From the NCBI RefSeq assembly GCF_030546805.1, contig NZ_JAUOPC010000006.1, forward strand, positions 1 to 64,000: a stretch of DNA of 64,000 nt. Direction: 5' to 3'. Each line of letters starts with the position of its first letter. Within the stretch, counting starts at the first letter, position 1. A program made the position numbers and the translations under genes. The DNA comes from Cyclobacterium sp. 1_MG-2023. Lineage in GTDB: Bacteria > Bacteroidota > Bacteroidia > Cytophagales > Cyclobacteriaceae. The notes under the pieces were generated by a model. The model worked only from the letters and a program-made list of their open reading frames with translations, did no database searches and was not told the origin of the DNA. Below are positions 53,174 through 62,940 of this stretch, in pieces.

Positions 53174-54751
53174 ATGTCTTTCTTAAAATCGTTTTTTCGC
53201 CGAGAATTTGAAGCCAAAGGCTTGGACATGACCAATGAACCTTTTATTCAGGCACTTGAAATTGCCCTTTATACCAGCAAATCATTATTTTTGACCGGAA
53301 AGGCAGGCACCGGTAAAACCACCTTTTTACATACCCTAAGAAAATTCAATACAACCAAAAGTATGGTGGTTGTGGCTCCTACAGGAGTGGCAGCTATCAA
53401 TGCAAAAGGGAAAACCATCCATAGCTTTTTTAAAATTGACCCTAGACAGATATTCCTACCGGGAGACCATAGGCTGTCCCCCAAAGGTTCCAAGCAGAAT
53501 ATCTTCGACACTTTCAAATATACCAAGAGTCGCTTGTCCGTTATTCGCAACCTGGATATTCTTGTTATTGATGAAATCTCCATGGTACGTGTAGAGATTC
53601 TGGATATCTTGGATCAGATCCTGCGGGTGTTTAGAAAAAAACAACATTTGCCTTTTGGAGGGGTGCAGCTTGTCTTAATAGGTGACCCCTTTCAGTTGCC
53701 CCCGGTGGTAAAAGACAAAGATTGGTCTCTACTGTCTGGCCAATATGAAAACCGTTTTTTCTTTAGCTCTTTTGGTTTCAGGGAACTGATGCCTTTTCAC
53801 ATTGAGCTTCAAAAAATATACCGTCAAAAAGATGCCACGTTTAAAAACCTTTTGAATAGAATCAGAGAAAGCCGACACAGCTATGAAGACATCAATTTTC
53901 TGAATCAGCGGGCAAATGATTACCATTTTGATCTCTTGGACCAAGGTTATATTATTCTGGGTACCCATAATCACAATATCCTCCAGATCAACAAAAGGAA
54001 ACTTGAGCTTATAGAAAGCGAAGAGCGCGTATACAAAGCCAGCATTGAAGATGATTTCCCTCCAAACATGGCCCCATTTGAACCATTAGACATCAGACTA
54101 AAGGTGGGTGCCCAGGTGATTTTTATGCGCAACAATGCAGAAAAAAACTACTATAACGGCATGATTGGTAAAGTAGTGGAAATGCATGATAACAAAATAC
54201 TCGTGGAGGCGAACAATGGCACTTTCTATGAAGTGGAAAGAGAAGTTTGGGAAAATGTAGATTACCAATACAATGAAGTGGAGCGAAGAGTAGATGCCAA
54301 AGTTATAGGGAGGTTTACCCAGTTTCCGTTAAAACTTGCTTGGGCTATAACAGTGCATAAAAGCCAAGGGCTTACCTTTGAAAAATGCATAGTAGATATT
54401 GATCGCTCGTTTGAAGCGGGTCAGGTATACGTTGCGCTTAGCCGCTGTACAGATTTGGAGGGCTTGGTTCTCAAAAAGCCTATCGGGATGCAAAGTGTCT
54501 TGGTAAGTTCAGATAGCTTGAATTTCAGCCTCCAACGTCAGGAAGAAGAACAAATTGAAGAGGACCTAAGGGTTCAAAGAGCTTTTGCCTCACTGCCATA
54601 TGCTTTAGATGCCTATCGAAAAGGGGATTTTAACAAAGCTAAGGCCATTTTTGATGAAGTTCAAAGCATTCATGATGTTACTAGCTATGCAAAATTCAAT
54701 CAATTCTTACAACTAAAGCCCTGGTTAGACCATAAAAATAAACACAGATAA
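53174..54751 (+). CDS. Pif1/RecD-like DNA helicase, 525 aa
   Basis: A superfamily 1B helicase. Walker A is TGKAGTGKTTF (about residue 42), Walker B is LVIDEISMV, then LIGDPFQLPPV, the Q-containing LQKIYRQKD, VIFMRNN..KNYYNGMIGKV (SH3-like domain), and the motif VI region AITVHKSQGLTF with VYVALSRC. The last 60 residues form a helical domain of unknown role. Pif1-type helicases unwind forked or G-quadruplex DNA. It has its own transcript; a promoter was not clear. Confidence 0.9.
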   Translation: MSFLKSFFRREFEAKGLDMTNEPFIQALEIALYTSKSLFLTGKAGTGKTTFLHTLRKFNTTKSMVVVAPTGVAAINAKGKTIHSFFKIDPRQIFLPGDHRLSPKGSKQNIFDTFKYTKSRLSVIRNLDILVIDEISMVRVEILDILDQILRVFRKKQHLPFGGVQLVLIGDPFQLPPVVKDKDWSLLSGQYENRFFFSSFGFRELMPFHIELQKIYRQKDATFKNLLNRIRESRHSYEDINFLNQRANDYHFDLLDQGYIILGTHNHNILQINKRKLELIESEERVYKASIEDDFPPNMAPFEPLDIRLKVGAQVIFMRNNAEKNYYNGMIGKVVEMHDNKILVEANNGTFYEVEREVWENVDYQYNEVERRVDAKVIGRFTQFPLKLAWAITVHKSQGLTFEKCIVDIDRSFEAGQVYVALSRCTDLEGLVLKKPIGMQSVLVSSDSLNFSLQRQEEEQIEEDLRVQRAFASLPYALDAYRKGDFNKAKAIFDEVQSIHDVTSYAKFNQFLQLKPWLDHKNKHR

Positions 54752-54805
54752 ATGAATTTTAAATAACTTTTTTAGCTTTTTATCAAATTATTTTCTCTAT
54801 TTTTC

Positions 54806-54835
54806 TTGCCTTTTAATTTCAAATGCATAAATTTG
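54806..54835 (+). promoter_or_regulatory. Promoter of the PA14 protein gene
   Basis: TTG (54806-54808), 19 bp, TAAATTTG (54828-54835): an exact match to TAnnTTTG with correct spacing. The start codon lies 47 bp downstream. Confidence 0.65.
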
Positions 54836-54882
54836 TATTTTAACAGCAATTAAATTCTTGTCAACATTTAATATTTTTAAGA

Positions 54883-57018
54883 ATGGAGGGGATTTTGAGA
54901 GGAGAAAATCAGGACAAAAACTATTTTAACAGCGTAGTTTTATCCATCGTATTGTTTTTAGTCATTTCAGGACAAAGTTATGGTCAATTGGCATGTACCA
55001 ATACAGAACCCATAACGCTAACAAAGCCATGGCAAAATGGCTGGCAAAATGGTTATCCGACCGGTGTATGGAATGCCTATGTTTACCAATTAACCACGGA
55101 CTACAACCCAAATGGAGCCAATGCGGGCCATAATGAGCCGTCTGAGTTTAAAAAGAAATATCCAGATAATAGTGGTGTAGGCGGTCAGTATAAGGGTATG
55201 TTATTAAGGGATGGAAACGACTTCCTTCCTGTTTCAGGGTTAAATTTCGATACTTACTTTAGTGATCCCAACCCCGGTAATGGCTATTCCTCAGATACAT
55301 TGTTTTTTCAAACTGGAATTGACCCTTCTACTCCCGGGGGATGTGACACGCAATTACACCTATTTGGTGTGCATATGCGCGGCAGGTATATTCCTGATGC
55401 CAATGGTATCTACCGCATTAGCATAGGGAGTGATGACGGCTCTCATTTCAGTATGTTTTCCGACATCGATAACGCTAGTTCAAGTGGAGCTGTTGATGTC
55501 AATGGCAATGATTTGATTCACGACAACTGGGCAAAAGATGAAGCTGATACTTTGAAATTTGATGGGGTTGATAACTTCATTTATGAAGACAATATCAGGA
55601 ACTATTATATTGAAATGGAAGACACTCAGGAATGGTTCATGACATTGAACTATTATGAAGAAGAAGGTGCCAATAGATTTTCCTTTAATATAGAACTGTA
55701 TTTTGGCCCGGGTGAAATAAAAATGGGTGCTGATGCCTCAGGTTCCGTTACTTTTTGTGGAATAAATCCAGACCCAACCATTATCAGCTCTTTAGGACCT
55801 GCGGTATTTGAAGATGGGGAAGTATCAGAGTACTTTTGGCAGTATGCCACCACCAATGATGAATCCACAGTATGGACCACTATCCCGGGTGCTACAGATA
55901 AAGATTATGACATCCCGGCCTATAATGATGACAGCTGGACCGGCGCAAGGTATTACAGAAGAGGTGCAACCAATACCATTGTGGATGATGAAGGGGCAAG
56001 TACAGCTGTAGATGTATTTTCCAATGTTTTGGAAGTAATCATGAATCCAATTCCAGATTTAGATCGTACTGAATTTGGCGACAATGAATGGATCGGTCAT
56101 ACTTATGACGCTCCAAGAAATTTCGCCACATCAAACTATTCCGGAAGGGTTTTTGAGGACGCTGTGTTTCATCAAAGCTTTCCTTCTGGTGTAGGTTGTA
56201 CCAGCCAATCTTCAAACTTCACCGTTCAATACAGAATGCGTTTGGATGTATCTCCCGGAACCTACGAGTTTTCTGTCAATGGTGATGATGGTTACAGGCT
56301 AAAAATAGATGGGGCAACCGTGATTGACGAATGGAGCAAAGAAGGAGGAAGAAAAAGTATAGCCGACACCCACGAATTGGAAGTTTTAGAAGAAGGGGTT
56401 ATCGAATTGATTTTGGATTACTATGAAATCGGTGGTGATCAATCCATTACCTTTGACTATGTGGAAACCTTATTAGTTCTGCCACTTGAGTGGGGAGATT
56501 TTCTTGGACAATCTTGCGGTGAGAAAAATTGCCTGAACTGGAGCACCTTACAAGAAAAAAACACAAGTCATTTCATTATGGAAAAATCCCAAAATGGTTT
56601 TTCTTGGGAAGTATTTGGAGAAACTCTTGAAGCGCAAGGCAATAGTAACCAAGAGGTCTTTTATGATTATGCAGACAATTCTGTTACAAACGATGTCACC
56701 TATTATAGAATCAAGCAGGTGGATTTGGACGATACTTTCAGTTATTCAGACGTGATCAGGGTAGAAAACAATTCAAATAGAGAGACGCTTATGCCATTTC
56801 CTAACCCTACCACCGATTTGTTATTCCTAGATTCTAAAGAGGGTATATTAAGTGTAGAGCTAACCAGCCAAGACCAGAGGATAAGGGCGCAACCCCAACT
56901 CGAAAAAATTAGTGACAAAAGGTATCAAATAGATATGCGACAGTTCCCTAGCAACCATTATTTGGTAACCATTCTAACTGAGAACTCAAAGAAAACGTAC
57001 AAAATCATGAAACGATAA
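54883..57018 (+). CDS. Secreted PA14-domain protein with T9SS sorting domain, 711 aa
   Basis: A long signal peptide (about residues 1-35, hydrophobic SVVLSIVLFLVISGQ, cut near SYGQ) is followed by two PA14-like modules. The first is around residues 165-255 (GIYRISIGSDDGSHFSMF, WFMTLNYYEEEGANRFSF) and the second around 430-530 (TYEFSVNGDDGYRLKIDG, IELILDYYEIGGDQSITF). The C-terminal 80 residues are a type IX sorting domain (PFPNPTTDLLFLDS ... TYKIMKR). PA14 modules bind carbohydrate. The product is probably exported through the T9SS to the surface. Confidence 0.87.
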   Translation: MEGILRGENQDKNYFNSVVLSIVLFLVISGQSYGQLACTNTEPITLTKPWQNGWQNGYPTGVWNAYVYQLTTDYNPNGANAGHNEPSEFKKKYPDNSGVGGQYKGMLLRDGNDFLPVSGLNFDTYFSDPNPGNGYSSDTLFFQTGIDPSTPGGCDTQLHLFGVHMRGRYIPDANGIYRISIGSDDGSHFSMFSDIDNASSSGAVDVNGNDLIHDNWAKDEADTLKFDGVDNFIYEDNIRNYYIEMEDTQEWFMTLNYYEEEGANRFSFNIELYFGPGEIKMGADASGSVTFCGINPDPTIISSLGPAVFEDGEVSEYFWQYATTNDESTVWTTIPGATDKDYDIPAYNDDSWTGARYYRRGATNTIVDDEGASTAVDVFSNVLEVIMNPIPDLDRTEFGDNEWIGHTYDAPRNFATSNYSGRVFEDAVFHQSFPSGVGCTSQSSNFTVQYRMRLDVSPGTYEFSVNGDDGYRLKIDGATVIDEWSKEGGRKSIADTHELEVLEEGVIELILDYYEIGGDQSITFDYVETLLVLPLEWGDFLGQSCGEKNCLNWSTLQEKNTSHFIMEKSQNGFSWEVFGETLEAQGNSNQEVFYDYADNSVTNDVTYYRIKQVDLDDTFSYSDVIRVENNSNRETLMPFPNPTTDLLFLDSKEGILSVELTSQDQRIRAQPQLEKISDKRYQIDMRQFPSNHYLVTILTENSKKTYKIMKR

Positions 57019-57078
57019 GGGCAAAAATAAATAAGAGGTTTAAAATTGCCTCTCAGTGCAAATAGCCCTATACATACT

Positions 57079-57117
57079 AAGCCGACATTCCAACAAAGGA
57101 TGTCGGCTTTTAATTTT
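57079..57117 (+). terminator. Terminator of the PA14 gene
   Basis: AAGCCGACAT (57079-57088) pairs with ATGTCGGCTT (57100-57109), loop of 11 bases, followed by TTAATTTTTT. Confidence 0.82.
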
Positions 57118-57152
57118 TTAATAACATTTTATCATTTGTAGGGTTGGGTTGG

Positions 57153-57160
57153 TATCTTTG
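57153..57160 (+). promoter_or_regulatory. uvrA -7 promoter box, leaderless transcript likely
   Basis: TATCTTTG is an exact TAnnTTTG box ending only 6 bp before the uvrA ATG at 57167. With the usual distance from box to start point, transcription would begin at or next to the ATG. A matching upstream TTTG exists at 57136, but the spacing is short. Confidence 0.5.
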
Positions 57161-57166
57161 CACATT

Positions 57167-59986
57167 ATGGGTACAACTACTGTCAATACAAACACTTCAC
57201 TCGAGAATCTGGATCCTAAATCTTTTATAATTATAAAGAATGCAAGGGTCAACAATCTCAAAAACCTAAGCATAGCCATTCCCAGAAATAAACTGATTAT
57301 CATAACCGGTTTATCAGGTTCTGGAAAGTCATCTCTGGCATTTGACACGCTATTTGCTGAGGGCCAAAGAATGTATGTGGAGAGCCTTAGCTCTTATGCC
57401 AGACAGTTTTTGGGGAGGATGGAAAAACCTGAAGTGGAGTACATCAAAGGAGTATCTCCTGCCATCGCCATCCAACAGGGCGTAAACACCAAAAACCCAA
57501 GATCTACGGTTGGCACTACTACAGAAATTTACGATTACCTCAAACTATTATTTAGTAGAATAGGGCGAACCATCTCTCCCATAAGCGGGGAAGAAGTAAA
57601 ACATCATACCGTAACTGATGTGGTCTCCTATATCCACAGTTTTGATGAAGGGGCCAAGGTAATGATCAGCTGTCCGCTACATTTTAGTCCCGAGAGAGCC
57701 AAAGAGAAAGAGCTGGAGATTTTGTTACAAAAAGGCTTTACCAGGGTGCTTATTGACGGTCAGGTATCCTTTGTAGAAGATTTACTTGAATTGGAGAAAT
57801 TACCTGAAGGGGACTTTGAGATACTCGTAGACAGGGTAACCGTTATGAAAGACGATGAGGGCAACCAGTTTAGGATCGCAGACAGTGTGCAAACCGCCTT
57901 TTTTGAAGGATTGGGAGAATGCAAGATTGTTATTCCGGATATTGCCTCTAGGTCCTTTAGTGATAAATTTGAACTGGATGGTATGCATTTTGAAATACCA
58001 ACCGTCAACTTTTTCAGCTTCAATAATCCATATGGCGCATGTAGAACTTGTGAGGGATTTGGATCTGTTTTGGGAATTGATCCTGATTTAGTCATTCCTG
58101 ATAAGTCCATTTCTATTTTTGAAGGAGCGATTGCTCCATGGCGTGGGGAGACCACCAAAAAATGGTTGCAACCTTTATTGAAAGATGGGATAAAGTTTGA
58201 TTTCCCCATCCACAGGCCTTATGAGGACCTGGAGGAAAAGGATAAAGCTTTATTATGGACTGGAAATAAATATTTTAAAGGCCTAAATGACTTTTTTGCA
58301 TTCTTGGGAAGCAAACTTCATAAAATTCAATACCGGGTTATGCTTTCCAGGTTTAGAGGGAGAACAGTTTGTCCGGACTGTAAAGGAACCAGAATTAGAA
58401 AGGATGCTTCTTATGTAAAGATTGCTGGGAAATCCATCACAGATTTGGTTTTACTTCCCATCGATAAGGCCCTACCTTTCTTTGCGTCTTTAGCCCTTAC
58501 AGAGACAGAAAGAAATGTATCTCAAAGATTACTCAAAGAAATCATTAACAGGCTGGAATACCTTGATCAGGTAGGTCTGGGCTATTTAACCCTCAATAGA
58601 TTAACTTCTTCTCTATCAGGAGGTGAGTTTCAACGGATTAAATTGGCAACCTCCTTAGGCAGCGCCCTAGTGGGTTCCATGTATATTTTAGATGAGCCAA
58701 GTATAGGTTTACATCCAAGAGATACAGAGCGTTTGATTACTGTATTAAAAGCCTTAAGAGATTTGGGCAATACGGTGATAGTGGTGGAACATGAAGAGAA
58801 AATTATCCTTACTGCTGATCAAGTCATCGACATAGGCCCGGATGCAGGGGTACATGGCGGAGAATTGGTTTTCCAAGGAAACTTAAAGGAATTGATGGAA
58901 GCGGGCAATACGCATACGTCTCGGTACCTAAGTGGAGAAGAGTCCATCAATGTCAAGTTGCACAACCGAAAATGGAACGAATACATTTTAATTCAAGGAG
59001 CCAAGGAGAATAACCTGAAAAATATCACTGTAAAAATACCCTTAGGAGTATTGACTGTAGTGACAGGTGTGAGTGGCTCAGGCAAATCTACCCTTGTAAA
59101 AAAAGTATTGTATCCTGCCTTAGGTAAAATACTTGGTAGTGTCAATGAAGAGTCTGGGAAATTTGATAAAATTGACGGGGATTACAGGAATGTAAACCGG
59201 ATTGAGTTTGTAGACCAAAACCCAATCGGGAAATCCTCTAGGTCAAACCCTGTTACTTATGTCAAGGCTTATGACGGGATCAGGGCCCTGTATGCAGAAC
59301 TTCCCATTTCCAAGCAAAGAGGTTATAAACCTGCATTTTTTAGCTTTAATGTAGATGGTGGCAGGTGTGAAGCATGTCAAGGAGAAGGAACACAGAAGAT
59401 AGAGATGCAGTTTATGGCAGACATTTACCTTACCTGCGAATCTTGTAAAGGAAAGCGCTTTAAAAATGAAATCTTGGATGCCAAATACAAAGGCAAAGAT
59501 ATTTCCGAAGTCCTAAACTTAACCATAGATGAAGCCATGGACTTTTTCAGTGAGAAGCAGGGCATTATTCAAAAATTAAGGCCTTTGCAGGAAGTTGGCT
59601 TGGGTTATATTGGTCTTGGCCAATCCAGCAACACCTTGAGTGGCGGCGAAGCCCAGCGAGTTAAACTCGCTTCTTTCTTAGGTAAAAATGACACAAAAAA
59701 TAAGGAGAAAATATTATTTATCTTCGATGAACCTACTACAGGGCTTCATTTTCATGACATCAAAAAATTGCTGTTTTCCATTAATTCCCTAATAGACCAA
59801 GGACATACCGTACTAATAATTGAACACAATACAGAGGTAATTATGGCTGCAGATTGGGTCATCGATTTGGGGCCTGAAGGAGGAGAAAAAGGTGGCAATG
59901 TAATTTTCGAAGGTGTACCGGAAGATTTAATGAAGAAAGAAAATAATTATACCGGAAAATACCTCATGGAGCTCAATAAGGCATAA
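57167..59986 (+). CDS. uvrA: UvrA excinuclease ABC subunit A, 939 aa
   Basis: This is the DNA-damage recognition ATPase of nucleotide excision repair. The two ABC modules are seen as GLSGSGKSSLAFDTLFAEG at about residue 45 and GVSGSGKSTLVKKVLYPAL in the second half, each with its signature (SSLSGGEFQRIKLATSLG and NTLSGGEAQRVKLASFLG). Zinc-binding clusters are in NPYGACRTCEGFG/VCPDCKGTR and GRCEACQGEG/YLTCESCKGKRF. I place the start at the ATG at 57167, not the TTG 18 bp earlier. Length is normal for a housekeeping UvrA. Confidence 0.95.
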   Translation: MGTTTVNTNTSLENLDPKSFIIIKNARVNNLKNLSIAIPRNKLIIITGLSGSGKSSLAFDTLFAEGQRMYVESLSSYARQFLGRMEKPEVEYIKGVSPAIAIQQGVNTKNPRSTVGTTTEIYDYLKLLFSRIGRTISPISGEEVKHHTVTDVVSYIHSFDEGAKVMISCPLHFSPERAKEKELEILLQKGFTRVLIDGQVSFVEDLLELEKLPEGDFEILVDRVTVMKDDEGNQFRIADSVQTAFFEGLGECKIVIPDIASRSFSDKFELDGMHFEIPTVNFFSFNNPYGACRTCEGFGSVLGIDPDLVIPDKSISIFEGAIAPWRGETTKKWLQPLLKDGIKFDFPIHRPYEDLEEKDKALLWTGNKYFKGLNDFFAFLGSKLHKIQYRVMLSRFRGRTVCPDCKGTRIRKDASYVKIAGKSITDLVLLPIDKALPFFASLALTETERNVSQRLLKEIINRLEYLDQVGLGYLTLNRLTSSLSGGEFQRIKLATSLGSALVGSMYILDEPSIGLHPRDTERLITVLKALRDLGNTVIVVEHEEKIILTADQVIDIGPDAGVHGGELVFQGNLKELMEAGNTHTSRYLSGEESINVKLHNRKWNEYILIQGAKENNLKNITVKIPLGVLTVVTGVSGSGKSTLVKKVLYPALGKILGSVNEESGKFDKIDGDYRNVNRIEFVDQNPIGKSSRSNPVTYVKAYDGIRALYAELPISKQRGYKPAFFSFNVDGGRCEACQGEGTQKIEMQFMADIYLTCESCKGKRFKNEILDAKYKGKDISEVLNLTIDEAMDFFSEKQGIIQKLRPLQEVGLGYIGLGQSSNTLSGGEAQRVKLASFLGKNDTKNKEKILFIFDEPTTGLHFHDIKKLLFSINSLIDQGHTVLIIEHNTEVIMAADWVIDLGPEGGEKGGNVIFEGVPEDLMKKENNYTGKYLMELNKA

Positions 59987-60045
59987 TAATACAAATATAT
60001 ATAGGAATAAATTTATTTTTTTATAGATAAAAAGTGATTTAAATG

Positions 60046-60080
60046 AATTTTATATATAGTTTTGTGCTATATATAAAATT
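60046..60080 (+). terminator. AT-only 14-bp hairpin after uvrA
   Basis: AATTTTATATATAG pairs perfectly with CTATATATAAAATT around a seven-base loop. It lies 60 bp past the uvrA stop. There is no GC-rich stem and only a short T run, so it is a weak terminator at best. Confidence 0.45.
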
Positions 60081-60151
60081 TGGTCTTCTTTTAAATACCA
60101 TCTTTAAGAAGCCTAAATCAAATATTTTAAAACTACCTAATTCCTATTGCC

Positions 60152-61612
60152 ATGTTATTCAATTCAATTGAATTTCTAATTTTTCTACCGATTGTATTTT
60201 TCATTTATTGGTTTGTCTTCCAGAAGAATTTAAGGCTTCAAAACCTATGGGTATTGCTTGCCAGCTATGTTTTTTATGGCTGGTGGGATTATCGTTTTTT
60301 GTCACTGATTTTCTTCAGTTCGCTGGTTGATTTTTTAATTGGGAATCAACTGAGCAAAAGCCAAAATGTTAATCAAAGAAAATTCCTTTTATTTATTAGT
60401 TTGGCTGTCAATCTAGGGTTTTTAGGCTTTTTCAAATACTATAATTTTTTCGCAGATAGTTTTGCAGATGCTTTTACTCTATTCGGCAATTCTATGGATC
60501 CTTCAAGGCTAAATATTATTTTACCGGTAGGCATCAGTTTTTACACTTTCCAAACGATGAGCTACACCATTGATGTGTACCGCAAAAAGATGGCTCCTGT
60601 TTCAGAACCTGTTGCATTTTTTGCTTATGTCAGTTTTTTCCCCCAACTCGTAGCAGGGCCGATTGAACGGGCAACAAATCTATTGCCACAATTTTTCAAG
60701 AACAGAAGTTTCGATTACACCAAAGCTTGCGATGGCTTAAGGCAAATACTCTGGGGCTTATTCAAAAAGATCGTAATTGCAGACAATTGTGCGATCTATG
60801 TAAATGATATTTTCAATGATTACCAATCCTATTCAGGTTTCACTTTATTTTTGGGTGGGATACTGTTTGCCTTTCAGATTTACGGCGATTTTTCCGGTTA
60901 CTCAGATATAGCGATTGGCACATCTCGGCTATTCGGATTTGAATTAAAAAAGAATTTTGCTTTCCCGTACTTCTCAAGGGACATTGCCGAATTTTGGCGT
61001 AGGTGGCACATTTCTCTTTCCACTTGGTTTAGAGATTACCTATACATTCCTTTAGGCGGCAGCAGAGGAGGCCATGCAATTAGGAATATATTCATAATAT
61101 TTATTGTCAGTGGTTTTTGGCATGGAGCCAATTGGACATTTCTTTTTTGGGGGGCTTTAAATGCTGCATTCTATCTTCCATTACTGTTGACAAAAAAGAA
61201 CAGAGTGCATACTTCCGACACAGTAGCAGCGGGCAAATACCTACCAAGTATTAGAGAAACATTTCAAATGGGTATCACTTTTTTTCTGACCGTCATTGCT
61301 TGGATATTTTTCAGAGCAGACAGCCTTTACATGGCATTTGACTATATATCAATCATCTTTTCACCAAAATTCTTTGTCTTACCCATCCAAGATTTTTGGA
61401 GCATGAATACCGGTAATCACCTGATATATCTATTCTTTTTATTAATAGGCTTCATTCTTGTAGAATGGCTCCAACGAGAAAAGAATCATGGACTCGAGCT
61501 AAATCCCCAAAAATTACCTAAAACGGTAAGGTGGGCATTTTACTACGTGATAATCATATTTTGCTTCATTATGAATGGTGTTCAACAAGAATTCATTTAC
61601 TTTCAATTTTAA
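60152..61612 (+). CDS. MBOAT-family O-acyltransferase, AlgI-like, 486 aa
   Basis: A multi-pass membrane acyltransferase with about 11-12 helices. Features are LLPVGISFYTFQTMSYTIDVYRKK, FFPQLVAGPIERATNLLPQF, the catalytic His in SGFWHGANWTFLFWG, and SRDIAEFWRRWHISLSTWFRDYLYIPLGG. In AlgI-type systems it moves acyl groups across the membrane onto exopolysaccharide or cell-wall sugars. It overlaps in function with the next gene (an SGNH-like protein, 5 bp away). No alginate genes are near, so the acceptor is unknown. Confidence 0.92.
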   Translation: MLFNSIEFLIFLPIVFFIYWFVFQKNLRLQNLWVLLASYVFYGWWDYRFLSLIFFSSLVDFLIGNQLSKSQNVNQRKFLLFISLAVNLGFLGFFKYYNFFADSFADAFTLFGNSMDPSRLNIILPVGISFYTFQTMSYTIDVYRKKMAPVSEPVAFFAYVSFFPQLVAGPIERATNLLPQFFKNRSFDYTKACDGLRQILWGLFKKIVIADNCAIYVNDIFNDYQSYSGFTLFLGGILFAFQIYGDFSGYSDIAIGTSRLFGFELKKNFAFPYFSRDIAEFWRRWHISLSTWFRDYLYIPLGGSRGGHAIRNIFIIFIVSGFWHGANWTFLFWGALNAAFYLPLLLTKKNRVHTSDTVAAGKYLPSIRETFQMGITFFLTVIAWIFFRADSLYMAFDYISIIFSPKFFVLPIQDFWSMNTGNHLIYLFFLLIGFILVEWLQREKNHGLELNPQKLPKTVRWAFYYVIIIFCFIMNGVQQEFIYFQF

Positions 61613-61617
61613 GCAAC

Positions 61618-62550
61618 ATGAAAAGATTTATAAAAAATAGCCTCTATTTTGTAATTCCTTTTGTGCTATATAGCTGTTTAATTGCCTTAATTGATCCTTT
61701 CAATTATTTAAATGGCTTTGGAATTATCAGTGAAGAGGAGAAAAAAGCCATTGCTTTGGACATTGAGCCACACCTATATAAAATGATTGATTTTAAAAAC
61801 GACCCCAAGAAAAACTGGGTATTAGGTGACTCAAGAAGCAATGGGCTTTACAATGCCATGGACAGTTCGGCTTGGTCCAATTTGGCCTATGGTGGGGCAA
61901 GTTTAAAAGAAGTCATTCAATCATTTTGGTGGGCCAGAGAAATCGAAAAGCCTGACACAGTTTTAATAGGAATCAACCTAAACTTATATAATAAATACAA
62001 TCGTCGCTTTTGGGTAGAAGAGACCATAAACAGAAAAAGCAATTATTTCACCTATGCCTTTAATAAGTATACTTTCAATGCAGCCTATGCTATAATGACT
62101 GACAATCATCAAGGTGAGGACGAGAGTCATTCTCAAGTTGAATTACCGGGAGCCAAAGAACAATTTTGGAAGAAAAAATTGAAAGGGACTGACAAGTTTT
62201 ATAAAAACATTACTTATCCGGACGAATACCATAAGCAATTGACAGAAATTGCAGACCATTGTAAAACAGAGGGCATTAAGCTGATTTTTTGGATCCCACC
62301 TCTACACAAAGACTACCATGAAGTATTAACAAAGTATGAATTGGAGGAGTTTGAAGCCAAATTTAAAGATGATTTGTTCACCTTAGGTGATGTATTTGAT
62401 TTCAATTATGCTTCTCATTTAACAGTTGATGAAAATAACTTTAGAGACCCCGTACATTTTAATGCACAGGTTGCCAGACTAATTGAGAAAGAAATAAGGA
62501 GTTATTCCCCCCACCATTCCACGCTTTATAAAAAGAAATGGTTGGATTAA
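61618..62550 (+). CDS. SGNH-hydrolase-like partner of the MBOAT protein, 310 aa
   Basis: The correct start is the ATG at 61618 (MKRFIKNSLYF); an upstream in-frame start would overlap the MBOAT gene. An N-terminal membrane anchor (residues 8-25) is followed by a periplasmic domain with LGDSRSNGLYNAM (block I, GDS), WSNLAYGGAS (block II) and a late DPVHFN (block V-like Asp/His). These are AlgJ/AlgX-like features. It probably accepts the acyl group moved by the MBOAT protein and places it on a sugar. Confidence 0.82.
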   Translation: MKRFIKNSLYFVIPFVLYSCLIALIDPFNYLNGFGIISEEEKKAIALDIEPHLYKMIDFKNDPKKNWVLGDSRSNGLYNAMDSSAWSNLAYGGASLKEVIQSFWWAREIEKPDTVLIGINLNLYNKYNRRFWVEETINRKSNYFTYAFNKYTFNAAYAIMTDNHQGEDESHSQVELPGAKEQFWKKKLKGTDKFYKNITYPDEYHKQLTEIADHCKTEGIKLIFWIPPLHKDYHEVLTKYELEEFEAKFKDDLFTLGDVFDFNYASHLTVDENNFRDPVHFNAQVARLIEKEIRSYSPHHSTLYKKKWLD

Positions 62551-62940
62551 CTTGAAAATTTAAGCCACTGGGCAATCCCTATCGATTTTTTGGTGAAATA
62601 GAATAAATGGATAAACCTTCTCTATAACCTGAAATACGTTATAGACCTTCTATTACGAATCCTATTGCATAACCGGGTGTAAACCCTCGGAAAAGAGTAT
62701 TAATGAGTCCAAAATACTTATAAAAACCAAACCATTTTGCCTATAAAAGCAAGTAGGAACTGCCATTATTTATTGTGAATACATATACCGCCCATCCTTT
62801 TTTTGGAAGGAAAATACTGTCTCAATGCCTGAAATTTTCAATATTTAAAAAATTAAGGTAATTTAAGCATTCAATTAATTTTTATGATAAATTGAAGTAC
62901 AATACAAGTAGTTAACTTAACGAATACCTAAGCCTAATCC
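62551..62940. other. Gene-free, AT-rich region
   Basis: 390 bp between the acyltransferase pair and the FGE-like gene. I see no ORF, promoter match or strong dyad; TAAATTG at about 62889 could be a weak promoter box. Confidence 0.3.
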
